Shown one piece after another: positions 26,061-34,600 of a stretch of DNA of 64,000 nt. Origin of the DNA: Shewanella eurypsychrophilus (GTDB taxonomy: Bacteria > Pseudomonadota > Gammaproteobacteria > Enterobacterales > Shewanellaceae); NCBI RefSeq assembly GCF_007004545.3, contig NZ_CP045503.2:1706501-1770500 (forward strand), in the 5' to 3' direction. A model generated the notes under the pieces. The model was not told the DNA's origin and ran no database searches. It was given only the letters and a program-made list of their open reading frames with translations. Both the position numbers and the translations under genes were made by a program. Each line of letters starts with the position of its first letter. Position 1 is the first letter of the stretch.

Positions 26061-26747
26061 ATGCGTCGAGCGGATCGGTTATTTCAGATAGTACAAGTTC
26101 TTCGAACTCGGCGATTAACGACGGCGCAGCAGCTGGCCGAACGGCTGGAAGTCTCGACCCGAACCATATATCGCGATGTCCAAGATCTGTGTTTAAGCGG
26201 CATCCCTATCGAAGGTGAAGCAGGAGTGGGTTACTTGCTTCGCCAAGAGGTGAATGTGCCTCCGCTGATGTTTAATGAGGCTGAACTTGAGGCGATTCAG
26301 GTTGGCATGCGCATGGTGCAGGCCTGGGGTGGCAAAGAGCTCTCCAGCGCTGCTAAACAGGCGATGATCAAGGTTGAAGCTGTCTTACCAGAACGCTTGC
26401 AGGATTATCAATCCTTGATGTTTGCTCCGGACTTTCATATCGATAGCGATGAGTTTAAGTTTCTCGATGTGCTCAGAAAGTCCTCACGATTAAGAGAGTA
26501 TCTATTGATGGATTATCGCGATGCTAAAGAAGATACCAGTCAAAGGGAGATACGTCCTCTGGCCATCTATTTTTGGAAGGGAACTTGGACCTTGTTGGCC
26601 TGGTGTGAATTGAGAAATGATTTTCGTAACTTCAGAGTCGATAGGATCACCGGACTCATAAATCAGCAGCGACACTTTGCGGTATCACCGGGTGAAGAGA
26701 TGCATGATTACATCGCGATGATGGAAGCTAAGTATGGTACGGAGTAG
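26061..26747 (+). CDS. YafY-family transcriptional regulator (HTH_11 and WYL domains)
   Basis: A 228-residue regulator with an AAGGAAAGAT ribosome site. The N-terminal HTH_11 winged helix (MRRADRLFQIVQVLRTRRLT through YRDVQDLCLSGIPIEGEAG) binds DNA. The WYL-like effector domain follows from about residue 135 (REYLLMDYRDAKEDTSQREIRPLAIYFWKGTWTLLAWCELRNDFRNFRVDRI). The expected WYL region reads YFWKGTWTLLAWCE. It probably regulates the VOC/GyrI genes just upstream or itself. The gap upstream is filled with the tandem repeat, which therefore forms its promoter region. Confidence 0.9.
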   Translation: MRRADRLFQIVQVLRTRRLTTAQQLAERLEVSTRTIYRDVQDLCLSGIPIEGEAGVGYLLRQEVNVPPLMFNEAELEAIQVGMRMVQAWGGKELSSAAKQAMIKVEAVLPERLQDYQSLMFAPDFHIDSDEFKFLDVLRKSSRLREYLLMDYRDAKEDTSQREIRPLAIYFWKGTWTLLAWCELRNDFRNFRVDRITGLINQQRHFAVSPGEEMHDYIAMMEAKYGTE

Positions 26748-26792
26748 GGAGGGGAATCCAGCTTTGTAGACAGACTCTGCTCTAATCTTTCT

Positions 26793-27101
26793 TTAGTTTA
26801 AGATTGGCCGCATAAAATTTCGCTCATACCTTAAGATGAATTTGTGCTTTTTGGCATAATCAAATGCAACGAGACAATCGGCATCATTGGCTGATTCATT
26901 TCGGTAGGTCTCATAATCAGCCAGACTAGGAAATGAAAATAAGGCTAACGCGATATCATTTGCTCCCTCGCTAGGCAGAAAGTAACCATGATGCTGGCCA
27001 CCAAACTTTTCAACCAACGGGATCCAGAGCTGGGCATAGTGCTCAAATTCTTCAATCATATCCGGATTGATTATATATTTAACATGACAGGTGACGTTCA
27101 T
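26793..27101 (-). CDS. NIPSNAP-family protein
   Basis: A 102-residue protein with the ferredoxin-like NIPSNAP fold: VTCHVKYIINPDMIEEFEHYAQLWIPLVEKFGGQHHGYFLP, then a helix ending in ADYETYRNESANDADCLVAFDYAKK. I prefer ATG 27101, where family members begin. A TTG at 27116 has a better AGGA site and would add five residues. The function of bacterial NIPSNAPs is unknown. It is the last gene of the araC-azlC-azlD group, 34 bases after azlD. Confidence 0.8.
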   Translation of the reverse strand: MNVTCHVKYIINPDMIEEFEHYAQLWIPLVEKFGGQHHGYFLPSEGANDIALALFSFPSLADYETYRNESANDADCLVAFDYAKKHKFILRYERNFMRPILN

Positions 27102-27134
27102 TGTTGAGTGTTTCAAAGTTAAATTCCTATCTGA

Positions 27135-27437
27135 TTAATGAATGAAAAAAAACAATCCCATGCTCACTACTGTAGTCAGTAAGACACTGCGCGTTGTGTA
27201 TGCCAAAAATGCGGCTAAGATAGCGCATATCAAATAGCTGTTATCTAAGCTCAAATCTAAATGTTCTTCCCGAATAAAGACGATGGGAGCAAAAATGGCT
27301 GTGAGTACGGCTGGGGCTGAATAACTCAAAAATGCCAACGTATTCTTGCTGAGTCGTACCGGAAGTTTGGGCTCTAAAAACAGGTATCGGCTGCCAAATA
27401 CTACAGCCGCCATGGCAAAAATTGTCAACCAGATCAT
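27135..27437 (-). CDS. azlD: AzlD-family branched-chain amino acid exporter small subunit
   Basis: A 100-residue inner-membrane protein with about four hydrophobic segments. FGSRYLFLEPKLPVRLSKNTLAFLSYSAPAVLTAI is the AzlD signature (conserved R, P and S-P). With AzlC it forms a small exporter for branched-chain and related amino acids. It starts 4 bases inside azlC, the usual coupled arrangement. Confidence 0.88.
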   Translation of the reverse strand: MIWLTIFAMAAVVFGSRYLFLEPKLPVRLSKNTLAFLSYSAPAVLTAIFAPIVFIREEHLDLSLDNSYLICAILAAFLAYTTRSVLLTTVVSMGLFFFIH

Positions 27438-28150
27438 GTTTTCTCTCCCGTAAGTTTGGCGTAGAGAGTACCGCAGGTCATACCAAGCAAGGCTGCGATA
27501 AGTAATCCTGCGGGAATGGCTAATAGCTCACAGACCACTGCGCCGACTAAAGAGACCAGTACACAAAATAGGACCGATGGTTTCTTCACCGAAGGCACGA
27601 CAATGGCGATAAAGGTCGCAGCAATAGCGAAATCCAGCCCCCAAGTGTCCAGATTGGGAATTGTTTGACCCGCGATAATGCCAGCTGCTGTGGCGAGGTT
27701 CCAACCTAAGTAAAAGCTAAATCCACCGCCTAAGGCGTACCAAGGATTTAGCTTGTGCTGTTTACCTTGGTTGGCGATGGCAAAGAGCTCATCGGTAAGC
27801 AGAAAGCCTAAGACGAGTCGCCATTTGAATGGCATGGGACTGATTTGCGGCCGCATGGCCATGCCATAGAGAAAGTGCCGTGATGTGATGAGTAAGGTGG
27901 TGATTAAAATACTGGTTAAGCCAATTCCTGCTTTTATCATTCCAGTTGCAACCAGCTGCGCTGAACCTGCAAAAATAATGGCAGACATGGCCTGACTCTC
28001 GAAAGGAGATAAGCCGGCATCCAGAGCAAAAGAGCCTGCTAAAATCCCCCAAGGGATCACGGCTATGGTGAGTGGCATTACAGCTAAGGCGCCTTTTAAG
28101 AAACCGCTAAATTTCCCCTCTTGCTTTATTACTTGCGTCTGGGAACTCAT
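27434..28150 (-). CDS. azlC: AzlC-family branched-chain amino acid exporter large subunit
   Basis: A 238-residue inner-membrane protein when started at 28150 (MSSQTQVIKQEGKFSGFLKG). The frame extends ten codons upstream to 28180, but no better ribosome site is seen there. Family motifs are clear: PWGILAGSFALDAGLSPFESQAMSAIIFAGSAQ near the start, then SRHFLYGMAMRPQI. Six or seven membrane segments are predicted from the hydrophobic pattern. It lies 46 bases after the AraC gene and overlaps azlD by 4 bases; the AraC protein is the likely regulator of the exporter. Confidence 0.9.
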   Translation of the reverse strand: MSSQTQVIKQEGKFSGFLKGALAVMPLTIAVIPWGILAGSFALDAGLSPFESQAMSAIIFAGSAQLVATGMIKAGIGLTSILITTLLITSRHFLYGMAMRPQISPMPFKWRLVLGFLLTDELFAIANQGKQHKLNPWYALGGGFSFYLGWNLATAAGIIAGQTIPNLDTWGLDFAIAATFIAIVVPSVKKPSVLFCVLVSLVGAVVCELLAIPAGLLIAALLGMTCGTLYAKLTGEKT

Positions 28151-28196
28151 TAATCTTTTGATCACTTTTATTGATAACATTAGCCATTAAGTTAAC

Positions 28197-29114
28197 TTAA
28201 CTGAGATACGCTGGCTTGTACAAACTTGCACTTTTTCTCATACCAGTAAACTCTTTGGCGTACTGTCCCGGTGTGACGCCCATGGTGCGTTTAAAGTGAC
28301 GGTTAAGGTGGCTCTGGTCGTGAAAGCCGCAGGCTAAGGCGACATCCAGCAATTTATTGCCGTTTCGAATTTGTTTTTTGGCGAGCCTGATTCGCGCTTG
28401 GATTTGATAGGCATGGGGAGGCAGACCAAAGGTGTGCTGAAATTGTTTAATCAAATAGAAAGGGCTAAGTCCTGCTAATTGCGCCAGTTCTTCCAGTGAT
28501 ACATCGGCGCCAGGATGATCATCGAGAAACTGTTTCACCAGTGCCAGTTGAGGCTGAGCTAATGTCTGTGATTGCTGCTCGCCTTTGTGCTTGCTGTGAC
28601 GTGCCATGAGCTTAATCATGGTGGCATAAACAACAGATTCTCGTAGTAGTCTGTTATCGGACTCTTTAAGAGTCTGAAATGTCATGCGAAGCATGTCGGC
28701 CATCGACTTGTCGTGGACCACGGCCTCGGGAAAATAAGGTGCACCTTTCGAGGAAAGTCCTAATTCTTGGTTAATCGAGGAGAACTGCTCAGGCAGCGGG
28801 TACATGGCACGATAAGACCAGCCATTGTCAGTGGCTGAGCAGCCGTTATGTACCTCATCGGCGTTGACCAGTATTATACTGTTCTGTGGTGCTAAGTGAT
28901 TGCTGCCGGTACGGAAGAATTTCTGTGCACCAGTTTCTATCACCCCAACTGTGTAGCCTTCATGGCTGTGACGGGAGAAGTTCTGTTTTTGATAACTGGC
29001 ATCGAGCAGCTCAATACCCCCTAGCTCTTGAGCCAAGGTAAAATCCGCTTTTTCGCTACTGTTTCTCTGCTTTGCAGAATCTTGCTTGTCTGCCTTAAGT
29101 GCCGTTTGCGCCAT
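28197..29114 (-). CDS. AraC-family regulator of the azlCD operon
   Basis: A 305-residue protein with a GAGGAG ribosome site. The N-terminal cupin-like AraC ligand domain is visible in NFSRHSHEGYTVGVIETGAQKFFRTG and LVNADEVHNG. The C-terminal double HTH runs from about residue 200: VSLEELAQLAGLSPFYLIKQFQHTFGLPPHAYQIQ and LLDVALACGFHDQSHLNRHFKRTMGVTPGQY, both canonical. It is the first gene of the minus-strand group araC-azlC-azlD-NIPSNAP, so autoregulation and activation of the amino-acid exporter are the simplest reading. Confidence 0.91.
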   Translation of the reverse strand: MAQTALKADKQDSAKQRNSSEKADFTLAQELGGIELLDASYQKQNFSRHSHEGYTVGVIETGAQKFFRTGSNHLAPQNSIILVNADEVHNGCSATDNGWSYRAMYPLPEQFSSINQELGLSSKGAPYFPEAVVHDKSMADMLRMTFQTLKESDNRLLRESVVYATMIKLMARHSKHKGEQQSQTLAQPQLALVKQFLDDHPGADVSLEELAQLAGLSPFYLIKQFQHTFGLPPHAYQIQARIRLAKKQIRNGNKLLDVALACGFHDQSHLNRHFKRTMGVTPGQYAKEFTGMRKSASLYKPAYLS

Positions 29115-29344
29115 GATGCTCCTCGTTGTGCTGAGTCATCATAGCGCATAAATGGATATTGCTTTTGTACAAAATTGTTCGCTCGTTACATTTAACGATT
29201 ATCAAGGGCAAGCTACAGTAGCGAGTCATTCAGTCGCCGCTCATTGCCGTTAATGCGGTGAACCTTTGCCCGTTAGCGGCATCTGTTTTGCCGCTGCTAT
29301 GAATGCCTGTAGCTACGAAAGTTAGTCGCTATGAAGGCCAGTTG

Positions 29345-29839
29345 CTACGAGAGTTCTTGGTCATTGAATTGCCGCTGATTTTGCTCATTTTTCTCGACAA
29401 ACTCTTGTATCAGCTGAGTCTTTTGCTCCTCTAACAGTTTGATCTGTGCTTCTTTCTGCTCATTGCTTAAGGTGTCACTTTTCGCAATGGCTTGTATTTG
29501 AGCTTCGATCTCATCTAATTTTTCACGGTCAATGCCAGTGCGTTTGTCCAGTATGGTCTGCATTACATCTTGTAAGCTGGCTCTTTGCTTGGCTTGTGAG
29601 CCAAGTTGTTCATAGGTGTCGGCTTCGGGCTTTTTAGAGGCTTGTGAGTCTGATGAAAGCGTGACTATGTCTTGATATTGCCTGTCTTGGTATTGTCTGG
29701 CTGGGTCGATGACATGACTCTGGGCTTGCGGAGTTTTGACTGAGTTTGACGCAATTGCCTGGCTAGCTTGAGTCTCTGCAGGCTTATTAATTTGTGTACC
29801 TGTATTTAAATAAGCATTGTAGCCATTAACTGTCATCAT
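29345..29839 (-). CDS. Hypothetical coiled-coil protein
   Basis: A 164-residue soluble protein with an AGGAAGG ribosome site. The first 80 residues are polar, Q/S/T-rich and probably disordered. From about residue 85 onward it is strongly helical (LDEIEAQIQAIAKSDTLSNEQKEAQIKLLEEQKTQLIQEF), and the heptad-like pattern suggests a coiled coil. The N-terminal MMTVNGYNAYLNTG block resembles starts of some flagellar or surface-export-associated proteins, but I could not place it in a family. No signal peptide. It is monocistronic. Confidence 0.6.
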   Translation of the reverse strand: MMTVNGYNAYLNTGTQINKPAETQASQAIASNSVKTPQAQSHVIDPARQYQDRQYQDIVTLSSDSQASKKPEADTYEQLGSQAKQRASLQDVMQTILDKRTGIDREKLDEIEAQIQAIAKSDTLSNEQKEAQIKLLEEQKTQLIQEFVEKNEQNQRQFNDQELS

Positions 29840-29974
29840 GTTACTGTCCTTCCTCTGGATACGATTGTTAAATCTAAAGCCTGAAGCCTTTAGCTATTTC
29901 TCTAACGATTTCTTTAAATTAAAGAGTTAGCAATTTCTGAACCAGATATTGGGGATTAATTGTAAATCTCAAAT

Positions 29975-30003
29975 TCAAACTCAAACTCAAACTCAAACTC
30001 AAT
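29975..30003. repeat. Hexanucleotide microsatellite (CAAACT)n
   Basis: About five tandem copies of CAAACT, the first slightly changed (CAAATT). Located between a minus-strand and a plus-strand gene. A candidate for slippage. Confidence 0.85.
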
Positions 30004-30099
30004 AACCACTTGGTCACTTAGCCACTTGGTTTAGAACTTGGCGTAACGTTTGGTTTAAGAGAAGGCCAGTTAAGCATGGTTAAGCAATAAAGGAGTGCC

Positions 30100-30501
30100 A
30101 TGGAAACCAGAAATATCATCATCTTCGATGGTGTGTGTAATCTCTGCAATGGTGCGGTCAACTTCATCATTAAGCGAGATCCTAAGCAGAGGTTTTGCTT
30201 TACGCCTATGCAAAGCGAGGCTGCGAAAGACTTGATGAGCAGATATTCCCTTGTGAGTGATTATGGCGATACCTTCTTTCTTATCAAGCAGGGAAAATGT
30301 TACACCCGTACCGATGCGGCGCTTGAGATCTGTAAGGACTTAGCTGGTGTTTGGAAGTTACTGCTAGTTTTTAAGGTATTGCCACGTTCATTTAGGGATT
30401 TTTTCTATAACGGGCTGGGCAGTCGGCGTTACTCTCTGTTCGGTAAGCGTGATACCTGTATGTTACCTACAGAAGAGCTGCGCAGCCGGTTTATTGATTG
30501 A
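30100..30501 (+). CDS. DCC-family thiol-disulfide oxidoreductase-like protein (YuxK type)
   Basis: A 133-residue protein beginning METRNIIIFDGVCNLCNGAVNFI. The D-G-V-C-x-x-C motif near residue 11 defines the DCC/YuxK family (DUF393), which looks like a thioredoxin-fold redox protein. Further conserved features are FCFTPMQS, GKCYTRTDAALEI and LFGKRDTCMLP. The physiological partner is unknown. The ATG at 30100 has an AAAGGAG site. It is monocistronic and convergent with the sit operon. Confidence 0.88.
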   Translation: METRNIIIFDGVCNLCNGAVNFIIKRDPKQRFCFTPMQSEAAKDLMSRYSLVSDYGDTFFLIKQGKCYTRTDAALEICKDLAGVWKLLLVFKVLPRSFRDFFYNGLGSRRYSLFGKRDTCMLPTEELRSRFID

Positions 30502-30584
30502 CTCGCAATCCAATAAAGTATCGAGCTCAAGACAAGGCTAAGAAAGCCTCGAGTCACGAGCTATAGACTTAAGTTCGTCACTCG

Positions 30585-31496
30585 CTATTTGGCCGTTTCT
30601 AAACTGTGCTGCCGTTCTGGTTGGTTTTTCAGTATGAAAGTAGAACGGGGCGAGGAGGCACGCCTCGTCTGATAGCCGGAATAGAAAAACACACAGATGA
30701 AGATCAGTGTCATCAGCATGATGATGGTTGGCGCCGGGGCGCTATCGATAAAGAAGCTGAGGTAGACCCCCAAGAAGGAAGTCAGGGTCGAGATAAGCAG
30801 CGCGATTAGCATCATAGATTGAAACTTTCGGGTTAACAGGAAGGCGATGGCACCGGGGGCGATCAACATGGCGACAACCAGAATCATACCTACAGCCTTA
30901 AGTGCACCGACTATGGTGAGGGAGAGTATCGACAGTAGACCATAATGTAGCAGTCCCACAGGCAGACCTATGGCCTTGGCATGTTGGTGATCGAACACAA
31001 ACACCAGCAGATCCCGCCCCTTGAATAGAATGAAACTGATGACAAGCAGCGCAATGCCACCCGCTTCTAGTATATCTATCCAGCTCACACCGAGTACATC
31101 GCCGAACAAGATATGATCTAGGTGCACCCCGGTCTCAATCTTAGTCATCAGCACTAAGCCTAAGCCAAACATGCTGGAAAACACCACTCCCATCACAGTG
31201 TCCTCCTTGAGACGACTATTGTCCTTGATAAATCCAGTGGCTAACGCGCAGAACATACCGGCGGCGAATGCCCCTATGGCATAGGGGATAGACAGCACAT
31301 AGGCCAAGATAACTCCGGGGAGTACCGAATGGGAGATGGCATCCCCCATCAGCGACCAGCCCTTGAGCACTAGAAAACAGGAGAGCACAGAGGTGGGAAT
31401 TGCCACTAACAGGACAATCGCAAAGGCTTGATGCATGAAGGTAAAGCTAAAGGGTAAGAGCAATGCGTCCAGACCCGAGTTAAATAAGCTGGTCAT
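30585..31496 (-). CDS. sitD: Manganese/iron ABC transporter permease SitD
   Basis: A 303-residue permease of the ABC-3 family. The start at 31496 (MTSLFNSGLDALLLPF) has AGGAGT 6 bases upstream; a longer frame to 31520 is less likely. About eight membrane segments are seen. The conserved KGWSLMGDAISHSVLPGV and VMGVVFSSMFGLGLVLM blocks match the SitD/YfeD subgroup. It overlaps sitC by 17 bases and is the last gene of sitABCD. With SitC it forms the heterodimeric membrane channel for Mn2+ (and probably Fe2+). Confidence 0.92.
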   Translation of the reverse strand: MTSLFNSGLDALLLPFSFTFMHQAFAIVLLVAIPTSVLSCFLVLKGWSLMGDAISHSVLPGVILAYVLSIPYAIGAFAAGMFCALATGFIKDNSRLKEDTVMGVVFSSMFGLGLVLMTKIETGVHLDHILFGDVLGVSWIDILEAGGIALLVISFILFKGRDLLVFVFDHQHAKAIGLPVGLLHYGLLSILSLTIVGALKAVGMILVVAMLIAPGAIAFLLTRKFQSMMLIALLISTLTSFLGVYLSFFIDSAPAPTIIMLMTLIFICVFFYSGYQTRRASSPRSTFILKNQPERQHSLETAK

Positions 31497-32409
31497 TGGG
31501 GACTCCTGTACTGGCTGCAATGTTTTTCGGCTTTTGTTTAGAGGCGGCTTTTAAGTTAGTGGCTGAGACGTGTTTTGCCCTTCGTCTTGTCGCCAGGTAG
31601 CCATGCTTAGGCGCGAACACAAATGTCAGCACGAAAACGCACGCCTGTAGCACCACAATAATGCCGCCGGTAGCCCCATCGATAAAAAAGCTCAGGTAGG
31701 CGCCGACTAATGAGGTCATCGCGCCTATGGCGACACTCAAGATGACGACAATGCCAAATCGGTCGCTAAGCTGATAAGCGGTCGCCCCCGGTGTCACGAC
31801 CATGGCAATAACCAGAAACGCGCCTACTGTCTGCAACGCCGCCACTGTCGATGCACTCAGTAAAGTGAAGAAGAGGATCTTCAGGCCATTGGGGTTGAGG
31901 CCTATGCTTCTGGCATGGTGTTCATCGAAGAAAACCACCATAAGATCTCGCCATTTCAGCATTAATACGACCAGAGATATGCCGCTAATCAACAGGAGTT
32001 GTAGGGTATCTTCTGGGGTGATGGCCAGAATATTGCCCAGCACTATGGTTTGAATGTTCACCGAAGTGGGAGAAAGAGAGACCATAAACAGGCCGAGGCC
32101 GAAGAAGGAAGTGAAGATAAGTCCTATGATGGCATCTTCTTTGAGCTTAGAGCGTTGACTGAGAAATAGCATGGTCGTTGCCGCGAGCCCCCCGGAGAAG
32201 AAGGCGCCCAGCGCGAAGGGCAGACCTAACATATAGGCGCCGGCGACACCGGGAACGATAGAGTGTGACAGCGCATCGCCAATCAGGGACCAGCCCTTAA
32301 GCATCAGGTAGGCGGATAGGAAGGCGCATACACCTCCGACCAAGGCACTGATGAATATGGCATTTACCATGTAACTATATTCGAAGGGTTGTAATAGAGT
32401 TTCAATCAT
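31480..32409 (-). CDS. sitC: Manganese/iron ABC transporter permease SitC
   Basis: A 309-residue ABC-3 permease. It can start at ATG 32409 or GTG 32418; the ATG is preferred. LQPFEYSYMVNAIFISALVGG, KGWSLIGDALSHSIVPGVAGAYMLG, DAIIGLIFTSFFGLGLFMVS and VTPGATAYQLSDRFG match SitC/YfeC closely. The C-terminal 30 residues after VFAPKHGYL are a basic K/R/S-rich extension not usual in enterobacterial SitC. It lies 24 bases after sitB and overlaps sitD. Confidence 0.92.
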   Translation of the reverse strand: MIETLLQPFEYSYMVNAIFISALVGGVCAFLSAYLMLKGWSLIGDALSHSIVPGVAGAYMLGLPFALGAFFSGGLAATTMLFLSQRSKLKEDAIIGLIFTSFFGLGLFMVSLSPTSVNIQTIVLGNILAITPEDTLQLLLISGISLVVLMLKWRDLMVVFFDEHHARSIGLNPNGLKILFFTLLSASTVAALQTVGAFLVIAMVVTPGATAYQLSDRFGIVVILSVAIGAMTSLVGAYLSFFIDGATGGIIVVLQACVFVLTFVFAPKHGYLATRRRAKHVSATNLKAASKQKPKNIAASTGVPNDQLI

Positions 32410-32441
32410 AGGATTCACTTTTTGTTGCTATTTACTAAGCG

Positions 32442-33305
32442 CTATTCGCTTCTGACCACTTGTGTGTCGCGCTCATCACCATATAGCACCACTGGCCGCT
32501 CATGATCTGTCAGCAAGGTTACCTGTCTGGCGTCATCATCCTGATGAAGATCTTTGCCGCCTAATACGAAGTGGCGCAACACGCCGCCAAATGCTTGCTG
32601 CAGATTCTCTTGAGTGAATACTGACTTGGTGGGGCCGGCGGCGAGTACGGTGCGGTTGATGAGGACGGTTCTGTCACAAAACTCGGGCACGCTGCCCAGA
32701 TTATGGGTCGATACCAAGATAACCTTGCCCTCGGCGCGTAGCTCACGCAGTAGTGCCATGATCTGATCTTCTGTCTTCACATCCACGCCGGTGAAAGGTT
32801 CATCGAGCAAGATGACTTGGCCTTCTTGGGCCAGAGCTCTGGCGAGAAAGATGCGTTTCTTCTGTCCGCCGGACAGTTCACCGATTTGACGCTTGCGAAA
32901 TGCCCTCATGTTGACTCTGTCTAGGGCAATATTCACCATCTCTTCATCACGCTTGTTGGCGATGCGAAACATGTTCATATGGCCATATCGCCCCATCATG
33001 ACCACATCTTCCACCAACACAGGAAAGTTCCAGTCTATCTCTTCGCTCTGAGGGACGTAGGCCACTAGGTTGCTTTTTAGCGCCTGTTTAACTGACAAAC
33101 CTAATATCTCAACCTTACCCTTTGCCAAAGTGACGAAGCCCATGATGGATTTAAATAGGGTGGACTTACCGCTGCCATTAACGCCGACCAGTGCTGTGAT
33201 AGAGCCCTTGGGTAAGTCAAAGCTGGCATCGTGAATCGCTGTATGACCGTTGCGGTAGGTGACAGTAATGTCGTTGACTGTGAGTCCACTTGCTAATTTA
33301 CTCAT
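32442..33305 (-). CDS. sitB: Manganese/iron ABC transporter ATP-binding protein SitB
   Basis: A 287-residue ABC ATPase. Walker A is GVNGSGKST near residue 41, the signature is LSGGQKKR, and Walker B is [13 protein letters not shown], followed by the H-loop STHNL. It energises Mn2+/Fe2+ import by the Sit system in the cytoplasm. It overlaps sitA by 8 bases and precedes sitC by 24, so the four genes form one transcript. All motifs are intact. Confidence 0.93.
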   Translation of the reverse strand: MSKLASGLTVNDITVTYRNGHTAIHDASFDLPKGSITALVGVNGSGKSTLFKSIMGFVTLAKGKVEILGLSVKQALKSNLVAYVPQSEEIDWNFPVLVEDVVMMGRYGHMNMFRIANKRDEEMVNIALDRVNMRAFRKRQIGELSGGQKKRIFLARALAQEGQVILLDEPFTGVDVKTEDQIMALLRELRAEGKVILVSTHNLGSVPEFCDRTVLINRTVLAAGPTKSVFTQENLQQAFGGVLRHFVLGGKDLHQDDDARQVTLLTDHERPVVLYGDERDTQVVRSE

Positions 33306-34191
33306 TTAGCCCCCTGGCTATGGTGCTCAGTGTCGTAGTGAGTAACTCGATATAGGTCGGCACCGGTCCAGAGCTGCTGCTCAGAGAGTCCACATAAAGC
33401 ACACCGCCGTATTTAGCTCCGGTTTCTCTTGCCACTTGCTGAGCGGGTTTGGCCGATACCGTGCTCTCACTGAAGATGACGGGGATTTTCTGCTGCCTCA
33501 TCTGGTCGATAACCTTTCTTACCTGCTGCGGGGTGCCTTGAGCATCAGCATTGATAGGCCAAAGGTAGAGCTCTTTTAGATCATAGTCTCGAGTCAGGTA
33601 GCTAAATGCCCCCTCGCTGGTCACCAGCCAACGTTTGTCTTTCGCGACTGCGTCTAACTGCGCCTTGAATGGTTCGACGGCGGCGAGGATTTGCGCCGAA
33701 TACCGTTTGGCATTGGCGTTATAGCTTGGCGCATTTTTACTGTCATAGCGGACCAAGGCCAGACGGATATTTTCCACATAGATCAGGGCATTGGGGGCTG
33801 ACATCCAGGCGTGGGGATTAGGCTTACCTGAGTAAGGGCCCTGAGAAATCCCCATAGGCTCTATGCCTTTGGTGACTATGGTGCGGGGAACCTCATTGAG
33901 ATTGTGAAAAAACTTGTCGAACCAGAGTTCCAGATTGAGACCGTTATACAAAATGAGATCGGCTCCCTGGGCCCGACGAATATCTCCCGGTGTCGCCTGA
34001 TAGTTATGAATTTCGGCATCTGGTTTGGTGATTGACTCGACAATAGCGGCATCGCCCGCCACGTTTCTCGCCATATCTGCGATAACGGTGAAGGTGGTGA
34101 TGACCTTAAATTTATCACTCTGGCTGGCAAGCAGGTCTTGAGACCAGAAGGAGAGGGTGATAGTGAGCAGCAAACCAAATGTACGAAGCAT
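33298..34191 (-). CDS. sitA: Periplasmic Mn/Fe-binding protein SitA
   Basis: A 297-residue cluster A-I solute-binding protein. Residues 1-22 form a signal peptide ([22 protein letters not shown]). The four metal ligands of the SitA/PsaA/MntC family are H62 (EIHNY), H127 (NPHAWMS), E193 (SEGAFS) and D268 (YVDSLS). The protein matches Salmonella SitA nearly end to end, including [20 protein letters not shown]. It captures Mn2+ (and Fe2+) for SitBCD. It is the first gene of the operon, with a perfect Fur box about 80 bases upstream, so repression by Fur with iron is very likely. Confidence 0.94.
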   Translation of the reverse strand: MLRTFGLLLTITLSFWSQDLLASQSDKFKVITTFTVIADMARNVAGDAAIVESITKPDAEIHNYQATPGDIRRAQGADLILYNGLNLELWFDKFFHNLNEVPRTIVTKGIEPMGISQGPYSGKPNPHAWMSAPNALIYVENIRLALVRYDSKNAPSYNANAKRYSAQILAAVEPFKAQLDAVAKDKRWLVTSEGAFSYLTRDYDLKELYLWPINADAQGTPQQVRKVIDQMRQQKIPVIFSESTVSAKPAQQVARETGAKYGGVLYVDSLSSSSGPVPTYIELLTTTLSTIARGLNE

Positions 34192-34265
34192 ATTTGTTCC
34201 TTGTTATGTGCGCTTATGTGCGGGAGGGAGACTCAAGGCTAGCAGGGAATAAAGAAAACCTCAAT

Positions 34266-34288
34266 GCAAATGATAATTATTATCAATT
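34266..34288 (-). promoter_or_regulatory. Fur box upstream of sitABCD
   Basis: TGATAATTATTATCA at 34271-34285 is a perfect 7-1-7 Fur consensus inverted repeat (TGATAAT-N-ATTATCA), flanked by AA/TT pairs. It lies about 80 bases before the sitA start, where the promoter is expected. Confidence 0.9.
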
Positions 34289-34600
34289 AAGGGGGGTGAG
34301 AGTAGGGATGAGCATGGGGATGTAACTCGTAGGGGCAGGGTAGGCTGAATTCTAATGCTTTATAGCACCTGTTAGCTGATGCTAGGCCTCTGGTTAAGAG
34401 ACTGGTGCAGACCACCTATGAAGCCATGTGGGAGGGGGTTAAATTGGTTAAACCCGGGATTAGAAGTTCTCAGCCCAGTGGAAGCACACACTTTTGTTGA
34501 GTGAGAATAGTGACAGAGGCGGGTTATGAGGTATTGAGTTTAGGTTTAAGGGAAGCGGAAGCCGTTTGATAAACGGCTTCTTTATGGTTTTGTCACATGG
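34289..34600. other. Intergenic region between sitA and panP
   Basis: About 310 bases, G-rich in its first part, without an evident gene on either strand. It ends with the hairpin GAAGCCGTTT-GAT-AAACGGCTTC (34558-34580), described separately. Confidence 0.5.
34558..34584 (-). terminator. Hairpin downstream of panP
   Basis: A perfect 10-base-pair stem, GAAGCCGTTT/AAACGGCTTC, with loop GAT, 20 bases after the panP stop. It has no T tract on the minus strand, where panP is read, and TTTA on the plus strand, so termination efficiency is uncertain. Confidence 0.6.

Noticed and set aside
29975..30003. CRISPR-like short repeats
   Set aside because: A plain hexanucleotide microsatellite without spacers; no cas genes in the window.
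31480..34191. ZnuABC zinc transporter
   Set aside because: SitA-type blocks ([22 protein letters not shown]), two permease genes and a Fur box instead of a Zur-type site point to Mn/Fe SitABCD.
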